A DNA stretch of 64,000 nucleotides from Selaginella moellendorffii (lineage: Eukaryota; Streptophyta; Lycopodiopsida; Selaginellales; Selaginellaceae): assembly GCF_000143415.4 (NCBI RefSeq), contig NW_003314277.1, positions 167,059-231,058 of the forward strand, written 5' to 3'. Under the pieces are notes generated by a model, which was not told the origin of the DNA, searched no databases, and saw nothing but the letters and a program-made list of their open reading frames with translations. Position numbers and translations under genes: made by a program. Shown here piece after piece: positions 22,927-37,200 of the stretch. How positions within the stretch are numbered: the first letter of the stretch is position 1; the number at the start of each line of letters is the position of its first letter.

Positions 22927-25900
22927 TTAATTGAACTTTGCATAAGTACATAGAGTTCTGCCTTGCAGAAATTCCTCCACTAGATCTCGCGCGTTCGCTA
23001 TGTTCTCTTCCGGTTCCCATGTTGCTTTGCAGTGTGGAAATCCTTTCCACTTCACATGGAACTCTCTCACTTCGCGTCCTTGTCGCTTGCTCTTGCGCGC
23101 ATTAAGGATGGCCTCGACTTCGTATTCCTCTTCCCCTTGGATAACCTCAGGTAAAGGTCTTACTTGGTCCTTGCGAAGCAGATCCTCAAAATACGGCTTG
23201 AGTAAGTTCATGTGGAACACGGGATGCATCTTCCCCATCTCTTGAGGAAGTCGGAGTCGGTAAGCCACTTTACCGATTCGAGCCTCAATCTCGTAAGGCC
23301 CCGCGAACCTGCTTAAGGAACTCAAGATCAACTCATTTACAGGAATACATGCATTTTTACCTTTGGGTCAACTTCCGGCTGATCCCACTTGGTAGCCTGA
23401 GGTTTTTGGTGTTCAGCCACACCTTCTCCCCAGCTTGGAACTCTACATCCCGGCGCTTCTGGTTCGCGTACTTAGTTTGCCTTTGTTGAGCTTGTTTCAA
23501 GGAATCCCTCACTAGATTCCAAATGTTGAGTCTTTCCGCCGTGAATGCCTTTATTGCGGGTAACTCTCCATGATACTCGGCCACACCGAGTTCCACAGGA
23601 CCTTCTATAGCTCGCCCATTGATGACTTCCCATGGACTCACCCCGATACTCGAATGTGGTGAGTTGTTATAACACATTTCCACAAGCCCCAAATGACTTA
23701 CCCAATTGGTCTGGTCTCCCGAGACATAGCATCGCAAATAATCCTCCAGCTGCTTATTCACCCTTTCCGTTTGTCCGTCTGTCAAGAAGTGTTAGTGTCA
23801 CTAAACTTGACTTAATACCTCATACATGTTTGTGGGTGATAGGCTGTGCTGAATTTCAACTTAGTGCGATATTGTTCCAGGAGGGTCCTCCAGAACCTAC
23901 TAGTGAAGATCTTATTTCGATCTGAGATGATCTCTTCCGGCCTTCCCCGCACTCGAACCACTTGTTCAAAGAACAGCTTCGCCACACCTTCTGCATCCAC
24001 TTCCGTTGTGGTGGGTATGAAATGTGCCATTTTCGAAAATCGGTCCACCACCACGAATATCGCATCAAACCCCTTGCTTGGGGGAAGTCCCGTGATGAAG
24101 TCCATCTGTAAGCAACCAAAGGGAACGATTCGAGAGACGATCCATAGGGGTTCAAATATAGAAGGAAAGGGCCCATGAACAAGAGTGCACCCCCTTTTCT
24201 AATCGGTTAAGGGTCTTGGGATAGTTGGAGTTAAGCGTCCTTGGGTTTGAATAGTACTGGGCTGGGTGACCTCCCGGGAAGTCCAAACTCAGGAGGTTTA
24301 CATTTGGTATCAGAGGGGTCTCGGGTCCGACTCTGTTGGTTGGCTAGGGGAATCGCACCACATATTGATTGACATCTGACTGGTCCAGTTTGCTCCCGCT
24401 GGGCTCGACCCGAGGGGTAGGGTGTCAAGAGAGCGGGGCTCTCGGGAGAGCTGCGGCTCTCAGCTTCCGTTCACGAGGGCGTGAACTTGCAGGGAAGCGT
24501 GGTGGATTGTAAGCAACCAAAGGGAACGATTCGAAAGACGATCCATAGGGGTTCAAATATAGAGGGAAAGGGCCCATGAACAAGAGTGCACCCCCTTTTC
24601 TCATTTGGAATTGGGATGCTTTGCAACAAGCCCCCACTAGCCTTAGTCACGGCTTTGACCTGCTGACATGTTGGACATGTCTTTATATAGTCTTGGACGT
24701 CCTTAGCCATATCTGGCCAATAGTACTTCCTCTTGAGTAAGCCCATCGTCTTGGGCACTCCGCCGTGTCCCGCAAGAGGTCTGTCATGACACTCTTCTAA
24801 GGCTACCTTCCTTAGTTCCCCTTCTGGAACATACACCCTCGTTTGCTTGTAATAAATGAGTCCGTTGCGTTCCGCATAGCCTGTTTTCTCTTCCATTGGC
24901 AGCTCACCTCTCTGGTGAGCTTCCCGCGCCTCCAGATTCCTCAACAACACTTCTTGTGCTAGACCATCGTTCTCATATGCTGTCCGCACATCGTCCCAGA
25001 AGGTTGCTGTTGCGCTGGATATCGCCAACCTCAAACTCGCTTTTCGACTTAGCGCATCTGCCACGATGTTGCTCTTCCCAGGCTTGTACAGAATCTCGCA
25101 ATCAAACTCGGCCAAGGCATTGGCCCACCAACCTTGTTTCCCTCTCAGGTCGGGCTGTGACAAGAAGTGTTTCGTTGCCACATTGTCCGTGTAAACCTTG
25201 AAGTGTCTCCCAAGGTAGTGTCGCTACTCCTTGAGCGCCTTGACCACCGCAAACAATTCCATCTCGTGGGCAGGCCACTTCCATTGAGCCTTGTCCAACT
25301 TCTTCGAGAAGAACACTACTGGATGGTTGTCTTGCTTCAAAACTGCGCCAAACACAAAGTCCGAAGCATCCGTTTCTACCTCAAAGTCCTTACCAAAGTC
25401 TGGTAATGCCAACACAGGAGCCTTCCTCAACTTCCCTTTGAGGTGGACAAATGCTACCTCGCATTCTGCTGTCTATACCATCTTCCCTTTTCCTGTTTGG
25501 TCCGTTAAGGGCAGGGCTACTCTCGAATAGTGTCTGATAAACTTTCGGTAGTAGTTGCATAGCCCCAAGAACGCCCTTAACTCATGTACATTCGATAGTC
25601 GCTCCCATTCCTGGATCGCTTGGACCTTCTCCAGGTCCACCTTGAGCTCGTCCTGGCCCACCACATGCCCGAGAAACTTTACCTCTTGTTGAGGAAAGTC
25701 ACATTTGCTCTCTTTAGCATACAATTTGTGTTCCCTTAGTTTCTTAAACACCTTCGCCAAGTGTTCGGCATGCTCCTCTAGTGTCTCGCTATAGATCAGG
25801 ATGTCGTCGATATAAACGACCACGAAGTGATCCAGATAGGGTACAAAGATGTGGTTCATCAACGCCGAAAATGTTGTCGGCGCATTGCACAGCCCAAAGG

Positions 25901-28174
25901 GCATCACCAGAAACTCAAAGCTCCCATACCTCGTTTGACAGGTTGTCTTCTCGACATCTTCCTCAGCTACCCTGATCTGGTAGTATCCTGACCTTAGGTC
26001 AATTCTCGAGAAGTATTTTGCCTTTCCCAACCTATTGAACAGGTCCTCAATCCTTGGCAAAGGGTATTTGTTCTTCTTTATATACTTGTTGAGCAACCGG
26101 TAATCTATGCAAATGCGCATAGATCCATCTTTCTTTTTCACAAATAACACCGGCGCCCCATACGGCAACTTGCTCAACCTAACATACCCTTTGTCCACCA
26201 ACTCCTCTAGTTGGCACTTGAGCTCCTTGAGTTCTTTTTCGTTCAACCGATAGGGGGGATGAACCACCGCCTCAGCACCCTCGACCAGCTCAATCTTATG
26301 TTCTATCAGTCGTGCAGGGGGCAACCCTGCCGGTAGCTCCTCCGGCATGGTATCCTGGAATTGGTCCAACACCCGTTGGATCACTAAAGGTACTTCTTCC
26401 GTTCCTGTCTTTTTATCACTCTTCACTGAGAGTAAGCACAAAAAGGTTGCCTTAGTTCCTTTAGTGAGTTGTCCTCTCGTGGACACCAGGTTTAAGTAGG
26501 ATTCTTTGGCCTTGCTTTGCCCTACCTTTAGATCCTGGGCCTCCACCCTAGACCTTCTTCCTTGGGCATTCGCCAGTACCACAAGGTTCCTACCTTGTCC
26601 ATGTAGGGCTACCATGAACCGATTGAACCAATCCATTCCGAAGATCACGTCAAATCCCACCATGTCTAACACGGTGAAATCTATGTCTACTTTCCATGTC
26701 CCTACTTCGACTCTCGCTTGTCGAAGTACCTCATCAGTGCTTTGGCTACCTTGAACAAACTCTATAGTCCTTGGTTCACCTAGCCGCTGCACCGTTAGTC
26801 CGGCTTGCCGGACTACGTCTGCAGCCACAAAATTATCCGAAGCACCCGTGTCAATAAGGATCTTAACAAAGCTACCTCCGAGTTTCCCTCGGAGGGCTAG
26901 TAGATGTCGCGAATGACTCTCTACCAAAGTTGCTTGTGTAATGAGTAACTTCGAGTTAGGGACTGGATCACATACCTCAGTTTGGACTTCACCCGACTTG
27001 ATGGCCATATTGGCTCTGGCCTTCTTCGGGTAGGGACATTCCCTCGAAAAGTGTCCCGCTTCACCACAGTTGTAGCATATGTTGTTTCCCACGCTGCTAT
27101 AAGACTTGACCTTTTTATCCGTGGGTTTGTCTTTTTTCGCTTGACTCCCCATGTACTCGCTCGCTGGCCACCGGATTTGCCTTTCTGGAACCCCGAGAAC
27201 TCATTCTTATAGAAACTCTTCTTGAATTTCCCCCTGCTATACGTTCCCCTTGGTTTGGCCTCTTTGTTAAACGTGGATCCCGACCCCGTCGTGTTCCCCT
27301 TTCACAGGTTATCGTTGAAATGCACTTTGATGGCCGCATCCAATGCTTCCTTGTAGTTGGTCGGGTTCCAGCGCATCACCTCACCGCTAGCCCAGGTTTG
27401 CAAACTTGATATGAAGGCATGGAACGCATCCATATCCCCCATGTCCGTGACAAGTATCCTCTTTGCCATGAACCCATTCACATATTCCTGGATGGTTCCA
27501 GTCTGCTTCAGCCTACTCAACTCATCTCTCAAATGCAGAGTGGCATTCGGAGGAACGTATGTTGCGCGGATCCTCGCCTTTATCATGTCCCAAGTGGCCA
27601 CTGGTCCTTCGTTGGCCTCCGTCGTTCTCCACCAAGACTTGGCATTATCTGCCAAGTATGGTTTTGCACATGGGACCTTCTTCGAGTTCGGTAATCGCAA
27701 CGCTCGGAAGTAGTCCTCCATATCGTAAAACCAATCCTCCACCACCTTATAGTCATTCACTCCTTTGAAGACCGGTGGGGGCTTTGGTTTGTACTTGGGA
27801 ACTGCCTGAGGGACTGATTCTACTTCGGTCTATTCGACCTTGTTTGGTTCTGCCTCAGTCCCTGCCGAAGGGTCCGCACCTTCTGTGCTGCCAGCATCCG
27901 CGGTCTTTCTCTTTTTCTTCTGCTTCTCATCACGCTTTAGCTTGCGTATGAGAGTCTCCAGCAGGGCATTGGTCTGTGCTAACTGTCCTTCTAGCACGTC
28001 CAATCGAGCCTTGGACGACCAAACCTCGCCACCAGACTCCTGTTTGGAAGTTTCCTCACTAGAGTCCTCCTCATGCAAGGATTCCTTATCCATAGCCTCT
28101 TATTCGACTGGAGGCTCCAGCTCCGGTGGAGGTTCCGTCTCCGCCTGGGTTCGCTTACGCTCTGCCCTTGCCAT
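22927..28174 (-). pseudogene. D2 chromovirus gag-pol, decayed and interrupted by TRIM-3
   Basis: Homologous to D1 gag-pol from the ATG at 28174 to the stop at 22927. Recognisable in order are the gag domain, CCHC knuckle ([14 protein letters not shown]), protease IDTGAS, RT with YIDD, RNase H, the zinc-binding domain and DDE core of integrase, and a chromodomain. In-frame stops occur at 28100-28102 and 27830-27832, with frameshifts near 27300, 27150, 25470 and 25230. TRIM-3 (24107-24601) interrupts the integrase core. Both introns of D1 are present at the same places and lengths (23779-23825, 47 nt; 23309-23360, 52 nt). The first has donor GTATGAGG with the preceding exon base changed from G to T. 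Confidence 0.85.
24107..24601 (+). mobile_element. TRIM-3 inserted in D2 integrase, 3' LTR truncated
   Basis: 5' LTR 24107-24302 (196 bp) is followed at once by TTTGGTATCAGAG, a primer-binding site for initiator tRNA-Met (24305-24315). A 205-bp internal part ends in GAAGCGTGGTGGAT (polypurine tract, to 24507). The 3' LTR begins at 24508 and breaks off about 24601. Compared with D1, about 40 bp of host integrase sequence around the right junction are also missing, so a deletion removed the LTR end and target duplication. Host sequence resumes with GGAATTGGGATGC. It has no coding capacity. Confidence 0.85.
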
Positions 28175-28233
28175 CTCCCAGCAATCCGCCTCTATCCTTC
28201 GCTAGAACTGAGAAAAAGGCTCTGATACCAAAT
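28175..28233 (-). other. D2 leader with primer-binding site
   Basis: On the minus strand TGGTATCAGAGC (28219-28230) follows the LTR after 3 nt and matches the 3' end of plant initiator tRNA-Met exactly over 12 nt. The leader to the gag ATG is only about 45 nt. Confidence 0.8.
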
Positions 28234-28558
28234 TGTAAGCCACAAATTTTTCCTTTCCAATTTGCCAGCTTACCTCATCTATCCGACCAACACTGCCTTG
28301 GCTTGTGCTAAGTTCCCTTGCCAAGGTTCTTGTCTATTGTACCAGCTCCTACTTGGTTTCAGCTACTCACTACACGAGCAACGGAGTGTTAACCATCCAT
28401 CTATGGATTCCTAAATCTTTCCCAATCCCCCTCCCCGGGTTAGACTGGACTTAAGGTTTGGCTACACTCCCTGCAGGCACAAGCAGCCAAGCACACCAAG
28501 CCTCCAGGTTCTTAACACCCCTTGGTACAACAAGACTTGATCATGGGACCCTCTAAAT
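28234..28558 (-). repeat. D2 5' LTR, truncated
   Basis: First 325 bp of the chromovirus LTR (plus-strand order), matching up to CCCTCTAAAT, then an abrupt switch to unrelated sequence. The rest of this LTR is not found next to it. Confidence 0.8.
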
Positions 28559-31500
28559 TGATTGAGTGCCTGGTGGTGAACTTTGAGGATGATGGGAAGA
28601 GAAATACTCTTGGTTTTCGAGTATTGGCAGTTAGTCTTTGGGATTAACTCGAAATTTACTAAATATGAAATGTCTTTAGATTGTGAATTTGGACACGGGA
28701 TGAACACCATTGTGTTTAGGACAATTTCTACATTCCGTAGATATGCCAAATGAGCAAATTTAGATACTTTCCATAATTAGCATTTGGGACCGAATTGAGA
28801 CTAACACAAAGGGCATGATAGCAAGGGTGTTTGACAAGCACAATAAGCTATCATCTAGCGAATATTAAAGGATCAATCTCAATATCACAGGGGTTCCCAA
28901 CATTAACAAGTGCAAGTCAATGAATGAGTTTCTCTAACTAGGTCAAGTATGTTTGATTAATAGCATTTAGGAATTCCGTCATGATGCTCATTTGGTCAAG
29001 TGCACATGCAAAAACTAGTTTCTCAACTAGTTTAGGTGAAGATTGATATGATAATGGGCCCAACAATACCAACCTTCTGCCATCGTGGTAGTAAGGAAAG
29101 AATATTCGAAAGGACTAACTGACCTGAAATCACATTCAAAAAACTTTCCCCCCCTTAAAGAAGATTGACGTCCTCGTCGATGCATACTCGAATCTAGACC
29201 ATCGCCAAAGAAACAGCTCTATAAAAAGTTCACGGTATTCACACTATATAAGAAATGCACCAACTGAAATGAGTTAGGGGTAACTTCTTTGTCTAACACG
29301 AATGCATTACCAACTCAGACATTTTCTGGCCGTCGTTGATAAGGAAATGACCAATGGAGTTAGCCACCCTTGCTACTTTGGGTGTCACCTAGCTTACAAA
29401 AGTGTGATATGCTTCTGCCTGCAAGGACATAGAGAGAGAAGCCAAAGGCCCTAACTCCCGATAGAGAGGCGGGTGATGTGACCAGTCTATAGTAGCTACC
29501 CCATGATTAAAGATTTCACTATGCACACGAAGTGCTGAAGCTAGTCTGCTCATACTGACCCAAAGTCAAAGATCAATAGATGGACAATATCAAATTTATA
29601 AACAACAATATCTTAGAGACTTAATTATCAGTGATTAAATCTTATTTTAGAATATAAAAGTATTCTAAGTAAGTTATCATCTGATAAACTAGTATGAGCG
29701 TATAGGAACCACCAAAATCACTAGAGTTGGTAAACATAGGATTCACTATCTAACAAAATTTAATAGCAAGTGTATCATCAAGAAAACTCAATGAGAAAAT
29801 TTAACTACCGAAAATTATAGACAGTATGCTCAACAACTTACCAAAGATAACTCAAAGAACACCAAATATCATTGACTAGCAAGCAAGATGCTCACGAATG
29901 TATCATCTGAAGGAAATGACATCTCAATCTATCAGAATTAACTCAAACAATAATCAATAGAATAGAATGAATGCGGCAAAACCAATAAAAACTCATTCAT
30001 GTTAATTATCACACCAACTAATCTGACTAGATTTTAATTAACAATACGAAGGAACTAAAGTTGCTTAAGCAAGCGTCAATAACATCCTAGCAATATCTCA
30101 AACCCAAGAAACCAATCCAAGGAAAACCATAAGAACATGTGGTATTGCGAAAAGCCATAAGTTATCAAAAAGAACAATTAACCATCAAGAAAGATAGTTA
30201 ATCATCCTATCAATGAAAAGATGTATAATCATCATCAAAGAAAGAATCCACCATCCGAAGAATGGCAAATCATTCTAGATTAACAACAATCAAGCAAAAG
30301 CTTTTGACGAAGATAATCAACTATCCTAAATGATAATCAATTATCACCAATGATTGGTAGATGCAAAAGCTAACTTAAATATTGAAACTAATAAGCCAAA
30401 ATACCTTTTACAAGAACTCCTAGCAAATGGACTAATGAGCATAAAACTCAAAGAATCAACAACTTGAAGAAGTCTATAGCTAAGTCTTGCTTAACAATGA
30501 TCATAAGTTTTGCATGAATTAACTTCAATGCTAAAGAAGAAATTTATGGTATAACCTATAATATTCTTCTCAACAAATCCATAAGCCAAACTTCATAATG
30601 CTAAAGCTAATGAAGAGCATATCTACATCAATCCAAAAGCTAAGTATAATAGAGTTATGTTCAACAAGTGATCATTAAATCGATCCTTCATGAATCCATC
30701 TATATTAAGACGTAACTCACTTCATAACAAACACAAGAAAAATCATCAATAATTAATATATTTTAACTCAAATCTAATAAAGATTCAAACATTTCAATAT
30801 TGAACACTAACTCTTCTTCTCATAAAGCTAGTATAGTCCATGATTAAATCACTTTTCAAGGAAAAGCTAAAGCTCAACCCCAACTAAACAATCTCGTTTA
30901 GAACATAACTAACTCCACTTGCCACTCAGTTCATTTGAATGCTAATATAGTTGTTAATTAGCAAATGCACGAATGCTAATAATATAAAGTTACAGCCAAA
31001 TCATCAACATTATTTTCATTAAGACTAATGAAACTTAATATCACTCTTACAGGGAAACATCTCATTTCACTCAAATCTCAACATCAACAATGTCAGCAAC
31101 AAGGCATCACTTCAATGCCACTAACACCATCACAAAACTAATAAAAACAAGAGTGAATCACCACTCAAAACTCTTTAGCAACCAAGCTAATCAAAGTCGA
31201 AGATACTTTAGTCAGTATCCGAGACTAAACCTTTAACAATACTTAATTATAGATAACACATCATTAAAGAGTGATTCACCACATTCAAGACTCCATGAAA
31301 TCTAACACTAGAGACTAAACGTATCCAAATGATATCAATAGAGGTATTGTCAATATGCCAACATGGAAAAACCATGCAAGTCTAACAACACGATCCTTCA
31401 CAATATCACCTAGTAAAGCAAGCCCATTATCGATAAATTGTTATCGAGCGAGGCAAGTGTCAATAGTCTTTAGTGAAGTTTACAAGCAATCACTAGTTGC

Positions 31501-33232
31501 AAAACAACCAAGAATCACTTTTCAACTTGCCTTTACAAGACATAAACACTAAACTCATGCCATCAAGTTATATACTTGTCTAACATGAATGTAATACCCT
31601 AGTACGAGATGAAGGTTCATGGAGAAGCACGAACTAAATAACTACTCGAATCCAACTCAACCGCATTAAACTCACTAATGCATTTAGCCAACAACTCTAA
31701 GCATGCCTTGATGAGGCTAACTATGCATGATTAACATTCAGTCGAAACTAAAATGAAGACCATGAGATGGAGTCATATTAGTACACAACCTCCTCATAGA
31801 TAAAATTACAACATGGGTACCAATATCTCAACCTCAAATAACTAAGTTGGACATCACCACCCTCAGCTAAGGCGCAAGGGTACCAAGACTAAGTCAAAAT
31901 CAGTGAGAGCTCACTACTCTCATAGAGTTTAACGAAATGCAAGATGCAACCTACCACCAAGCACTATGTTATAGAAGAAAGGCATAAGGGTGACTTTTTT
32001 TGGAAAAGTGCAACAACCACTTTTCTACACTAACTCCAAACACTATCCAACTTAATTGCTTTAACCCCAAAAGTCAAAATCCCTTTCGGGCTGCATTATA
32101 CAAACTATCTACTAAGGTTTAAACCAACTGAACTCAATTCCAACCCCTTCACTAGTTTGTACTGGCTTTCGAAAATAGAGTGGTTTTCAAATAAAATGAT
32201 CAATAAATTAGCCATTGGAGAAGTCTAAGAAAATTTGTGAAAAATTTTCCATCCCAGAGAAAGAATGACTCTCAATCCAAGAATACAAACTTTCAAGACT
32301 CAACCAATTTCCTCTTACTAACAACTTCACATAAGTTCACCTTAACACTAATTCTCATGATTCAACAGTATGTTTAAGCATCGAACATCTTGCCCATATA
32401 TCTGACATCTAACACTGACATCCGCAAAAATGCAAAATGAACATCCTAAGCTTGATGATGAAAACCACATCTTCGAATATCCATATTGCACTTAACACTT
32501 TTCTTCAATCACCTTCAAGATCTAATGCAAAGCCAAAACATTGACATGAAAAATTAAGATCCAAGGAAAATTCCTCATCATTCAAAATAACAATGTCACT
32601 TCCATTAACATAAGTGCTAGTGATGTTAATGCCTTAACTTCACACCTTCTTCATCCAACAATTTACTCCAAGTGTTAATGGATTAACTGACGAGTTATAG
32701 CAAATGAATGCTACAACCCTTTTCCAACACCTCAATAGACAAACTCAAGGAACAAAAGAACCAATTTAAGCTTAGCATAATAGACCACCATTGAGAATCT
32801 AGTTAATGCTACATTGTGCAAGTAGACTAACTTCTCCATCAACCACTTTAAGGTTGATCATCATTTAACCAAGCAACTTTGTAAAAATATTGCTCATTAT
32901 CACATGGATATGTTATAAAAATTACAATAACTTGATCATCAATTGAGCAACACCACGAGCAATGCCCATATCACTACTTCAAAGTTTATGTGAACATCAA
33001 GTGCTAACTCAATTCGATAAAATGCAACATAAATGCCACACTCTACTGATAGAGATTTACAACATCAGATACCACTAACTTTTGTTCACAACATGCACAA
33101 GTTTATGCCACTCTTTTTTTGACCAAATTTAAAACTAATCCAACACCAAACTACTCAAGGAGCAATAACATGGTTCTTGGGAAAAGAATTGAGCATTGTA
33201 ACCCAAGTCTTCCAATAGCAAGCCTAGACAAA
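28559..33232 (-). mobile_element. Element F: truncated LARD copy with junction filler
   Basis: About 70 bp of unplaced sequence (28559-28627) leads into the distal half of a LARD LTR (28628 to about 29142). The non-coding internal region (29143-33232) follows, colinear with element B up to B position about 53310. One LTR half and the whole other LTR are missing. No protein-coding frame is seen across 4.6 kb. Divergence from B is spread evenly, as in A. Confidence 0.75.
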
Positions 33233-34220
33233 TGTAAGTGACTAATTTTTCCATTCTATTTTAGTCATTTAACTACACCTTTGACCACTTGAAGAAATCT
33301 CACTCACAACCTCCATAAATATTATTCCGAACTTGGGGACTTGCTAGCCCCAAGAATGGTATCTCTACCACTCAATTGTTGCACTTGGTCCAAGTGCTCT
33401 ATGTGTCTAGTCTCATGACCGACACCCAAAGGTACCACTGATATATCAGCCCGTTATGCTAATGCCATGCCCATTCACCTTTGTTGCATTAGTGGTCCAA
33501 TACCACTTGCATCACCTTCCCATCTCTCCAAGACTGGGCCATTTGTCCACGAATAGTCATCCCAAATCCACTCCTTAGCATCCTTAAGATGCCTATAGAC
33601 ATGGGGAATAACTTTCCTCAATATCCCTTTGTCAGTCCCTACCAAGTCCCTTTTTTATCCATGGCCATGTTCACCAACATTGCCATTAAATCAAGGCCCG
33701 CAGGCCCGGCCACTAAGTCCCATTGTCCTCTGAGACTTCCTTACTATATGACTGTATCATTAGTCACTATTGCTTTGGGCTTTCACCCAACAGCCTGTAT
33801 TAGTATTCAGGCTTGGACTCGGACTCAAACTCAGACTCGGACTCGGTCTCAGTCTCGGTTTTGGACACGGACTTGGTCTCGGTGTCAGTCTCGGTCTCAG
33901 TTCCATCTTGGACTCCATCTCGGACTCCATCTCGGACTCTATTTCAGGCCCATCTTAAACTCCATCTCGAACTCCATCTCGGGTCCATCTCGGACTCCAT
34001 CTCGGGTCCATCTCGGACTCCATCTCGGGTCCATCTTGGACTCCATCTTGCTTCATGCTTGTTCCTCGAGCGCTTTGTTGGGGGTTCCACTCCCGCTCTT
34101 GACCTTTTAAGTTGAAGCTTTTAGTCCAAATGTGTTACGCTCGTTTGGTTTTCACTTCGGCCACTACTACATGGCACCCTTTCGGCTCCACTTTGGGGCC
34201 TAGGGATTTTGAGTCTCACA
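33233..34220 (-). repeat. Element G LTR: diverged chromovirus-type LTR
   Basis: Begins TGTAAGTGACTAATTTTTCC, similar to the D1 LTR start, and ends TCTCACA before ACTCCACCACCCATAGA, the same sequence that follows D1's LTR. Inside is a related but different repeat array (units around CATCTCGGACTC, 33805-34045). It is much more diverged than the D1 and D2 LTRs, so older. Confidence 0.65.
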
Positions 34221-37200
34221 ACTCCACCACCCATAGACAAAGTTCAATGTCCTTGTTGAACGATAAATTATTTTATAAAGTAATACCAATTTGTATTACC
34301 CTTTCCATCTTTGGCCCCTCGGCAATATTTGTCAATGGTTTAATACTGAAGGCTTACCATGTTTTGCCCATCCTCCAAGGAGCATAGTCTCTCCAACTTA
34401 AAAACTCATTTGACCACTTGTGATGGTTCTCTCATTTTATTGGTTTAGTTCTCACTAAACCTGTTAGAGACACCTTCTCTATCTCAAACCTACTACTTAT
34501 GCTCAAGTAGTCTCAATTTCTATCGACATAACCTTTGCACTTTAGAATTTTTAATTTTGACTTCTCAAAGTCAATTTCTTAAATGTCTTCGACACTTTGC
34601 ATTGCACATATGGTGCAACTCCACTTCCCCATCCTAAAAAGTTCTCTACTTAAGGGCATTATTATCCTCTCTTTGATTTCGTGCCATCTTTGGCACTAAG
34701 TTTCAGTTATCATAATTTGTGCTAAGGCTGCCCATGGCTCTATCATTTGGCTACTTTACTGCTCCCCCCCTTGGAGCTTCCACTTTCACCAAATCGGAGT
34801 AATTGGGAATCCATCCTTGGAAAAACATTGCCTTTCCCATAATTCGTTAGCACCCAATACATTAGTGGTCTTGGCCTAACTTTGCCATTTGGATTCTTTC
34901 CCATAATTCTCATGGCTATTTTTTTAGCCACTAGTCTTTTGCTCCTATCCTTGATTATTGCACCTAGTAACATAGGATCGCTACCTCCATTCTTGAGGTA
35001 TTCTTTTGCTTGCATAGCAAAGACTTTGTTTTGCCAAGTCTAAAGGGTGTTCACCTCTAGTATATCTCTTTAGCATTTTCTGCTGTGGGCTCTATCCACG
35101 GCTTAACTTTATGACCCTCCTATGGGTTTATTATAAAGACTACTTTCTTCAGACTCTCTATGCCATCGCATTGACATAATTCATTTCCCTTAGATGTTCT
35201 TCCCACTTGGTTATCTTAACCAAACCACACTTTTATCAATAGTTCAAATCAACACTTTGAACTAGGAACCTTATTCCTTAACCTCACAAGGACTTTGTCC
35301 TTGTTTTAGCCATAAAATCACTTAGTGATCTAACCTTAGCACCTTAATAGGTTTGCCAATAGGTATTAAGTTTTCCAAACCTTTAAGTTGTTCACCATGG
35401 CTTCGGGGGACATCCCCCACACTTGACGGTGCACCCAAGCCAGCCCTTTCGACCAAGGGTCCATAGCAACTGAGATTGGGTGTCCCCATCCCTTACACTA
35501 CGTCTTTGGTGCCACTCACACCAAAGTATTAGTTAGATATGCCAAGCCACACTAAATAATCTAATTGTGCATCACGACTCTAGGGCATCCCCCACTTGGC
35601 GGTGTGCCCAAGCTAGTCTCCGTACTAAGAGTCCATAACCACTGAAAAATGAATGTCCTCATATTCCAAACTATCACCGCACCCTAGTGAGTTGGGACTC
35701 GAACCTAAGCACTAGAGGGTTGGGACTCGAACCAAACCTCTGTATATGTATCTATGGATGACATCACCCAAGATGCCTGGCATGACTCCCCATGCCAGTG
35801 CACCAACTTATACTTAAAGTGCATTAGAAATCACAACTTAGGAACCTAATTCCTCCGCACTATTAAATCCTTTCACTTGACAAGTTTGTGGTCATGTATA
35901 AACTCCTTCATGCTTGGCCCCATGGGCCACCCCTTTTGATGTTAACACCTTCAACTAGGGGATTTGTTCCCCTGATTTGCCAATCTCGCTTAGCAAGTCA
36001 TTCGATCAATGTAACATGGTTTCATGCATAAGCGTGAAAGTCTTTGACCATTGACTTTTGTTCAAAGACATCTCTTTGAACACTAGAGAACTACTTCCCC
36101 AACCTTGATAGCATTGCCTTATGACAAGCTTCGAGACCACACTTCTACTGCGCCACTTTGATTTCGTGCATTTCATGAACTATTTACACTTGGCTTTCTA
36201 AGTACTAAATTATCTAGAATTTGTCTTTGGGAACCTTGAAGGAACTTTGTCCTTTAACTTGCTAAGGCTTTTCCTTTCACAAGGTTTTTAATTGCCATAT
36301 GGTCTAATATGGACAATTCTATGCTTTAGACTCTTCATGGCATCATAGTTGCTAGTAACAACATGCTTGAGTGCCCATTTGATTTTCCACTCCCAACTGG
36401 CATAATCAGTTTTTGTTATGCTTTTCAATTCCTATAGTTTAGTTCTTTCTACCATGCTTTAGCAAGTATTCTTAGGGATGAACTTACCCCATAGTGTAGG
36501 TAGTGGTTCTTCAATCTGGGTATGCTCACCTTATAATCCCACACACCGGGATTAACGTTGCTATTTATGGGCCTTTATATGCCCATCACTAGCCTTGCCA
36601 AAATTCCATTTTTGGCTTTGTCCAATTCAAGTAAATAGTTTTCTTCCATCTCTGCAACCTTAGATGTTTAGATAACATCGTTTATCCATCATTCGCTAGG
36701 GATTTAATCCCTTGGGCCTTATTTATTGCCCTTGCGACACCAAATACCACCTCTTGGTGTTCTAAAGTGTTTGGGTGTCTCAATGATAACTTCTTTGACA
36801 ATGAGTATTCCCTTTTACAACATTGACTTACTATATCGCAATATAAGCAATTTATCCCCCATAAGGGTATATTTAAATTCTTTATGCCATTGGGAAGTAT
36901 TGGGTAATTACTTTTTACCATTTTAACTGATTATCTTGCACCATTTGCTTAGTTGTTTTATAGTTGTCAAGTTCTACAACTCAGTGCTAATGTTTTCCAC
37001 ACCTCCATCATTATCTGGGTCACCACTCTCCAACTGCATGCCTTCCAGTTTAGGCTATGCCATTTTCATTTTCATTAGAATTCCTTTGGGAAGGGGTTCT
37101 CGCGAACCCACCAACTCACCTTAAGGCATCACGCCTTGGCACATTCGGTGTCTCCACACCGTTAGCTCCACAAGCCTACCTTTATGACATTTCTTACTTG

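Noticed and set aside
24896-25530. Plus-strand frames opposite D2 pol
   Set aside because: They are antisense shadows of the conserved RNase H and RT coding sequence; the same shadows occur opposite D1.
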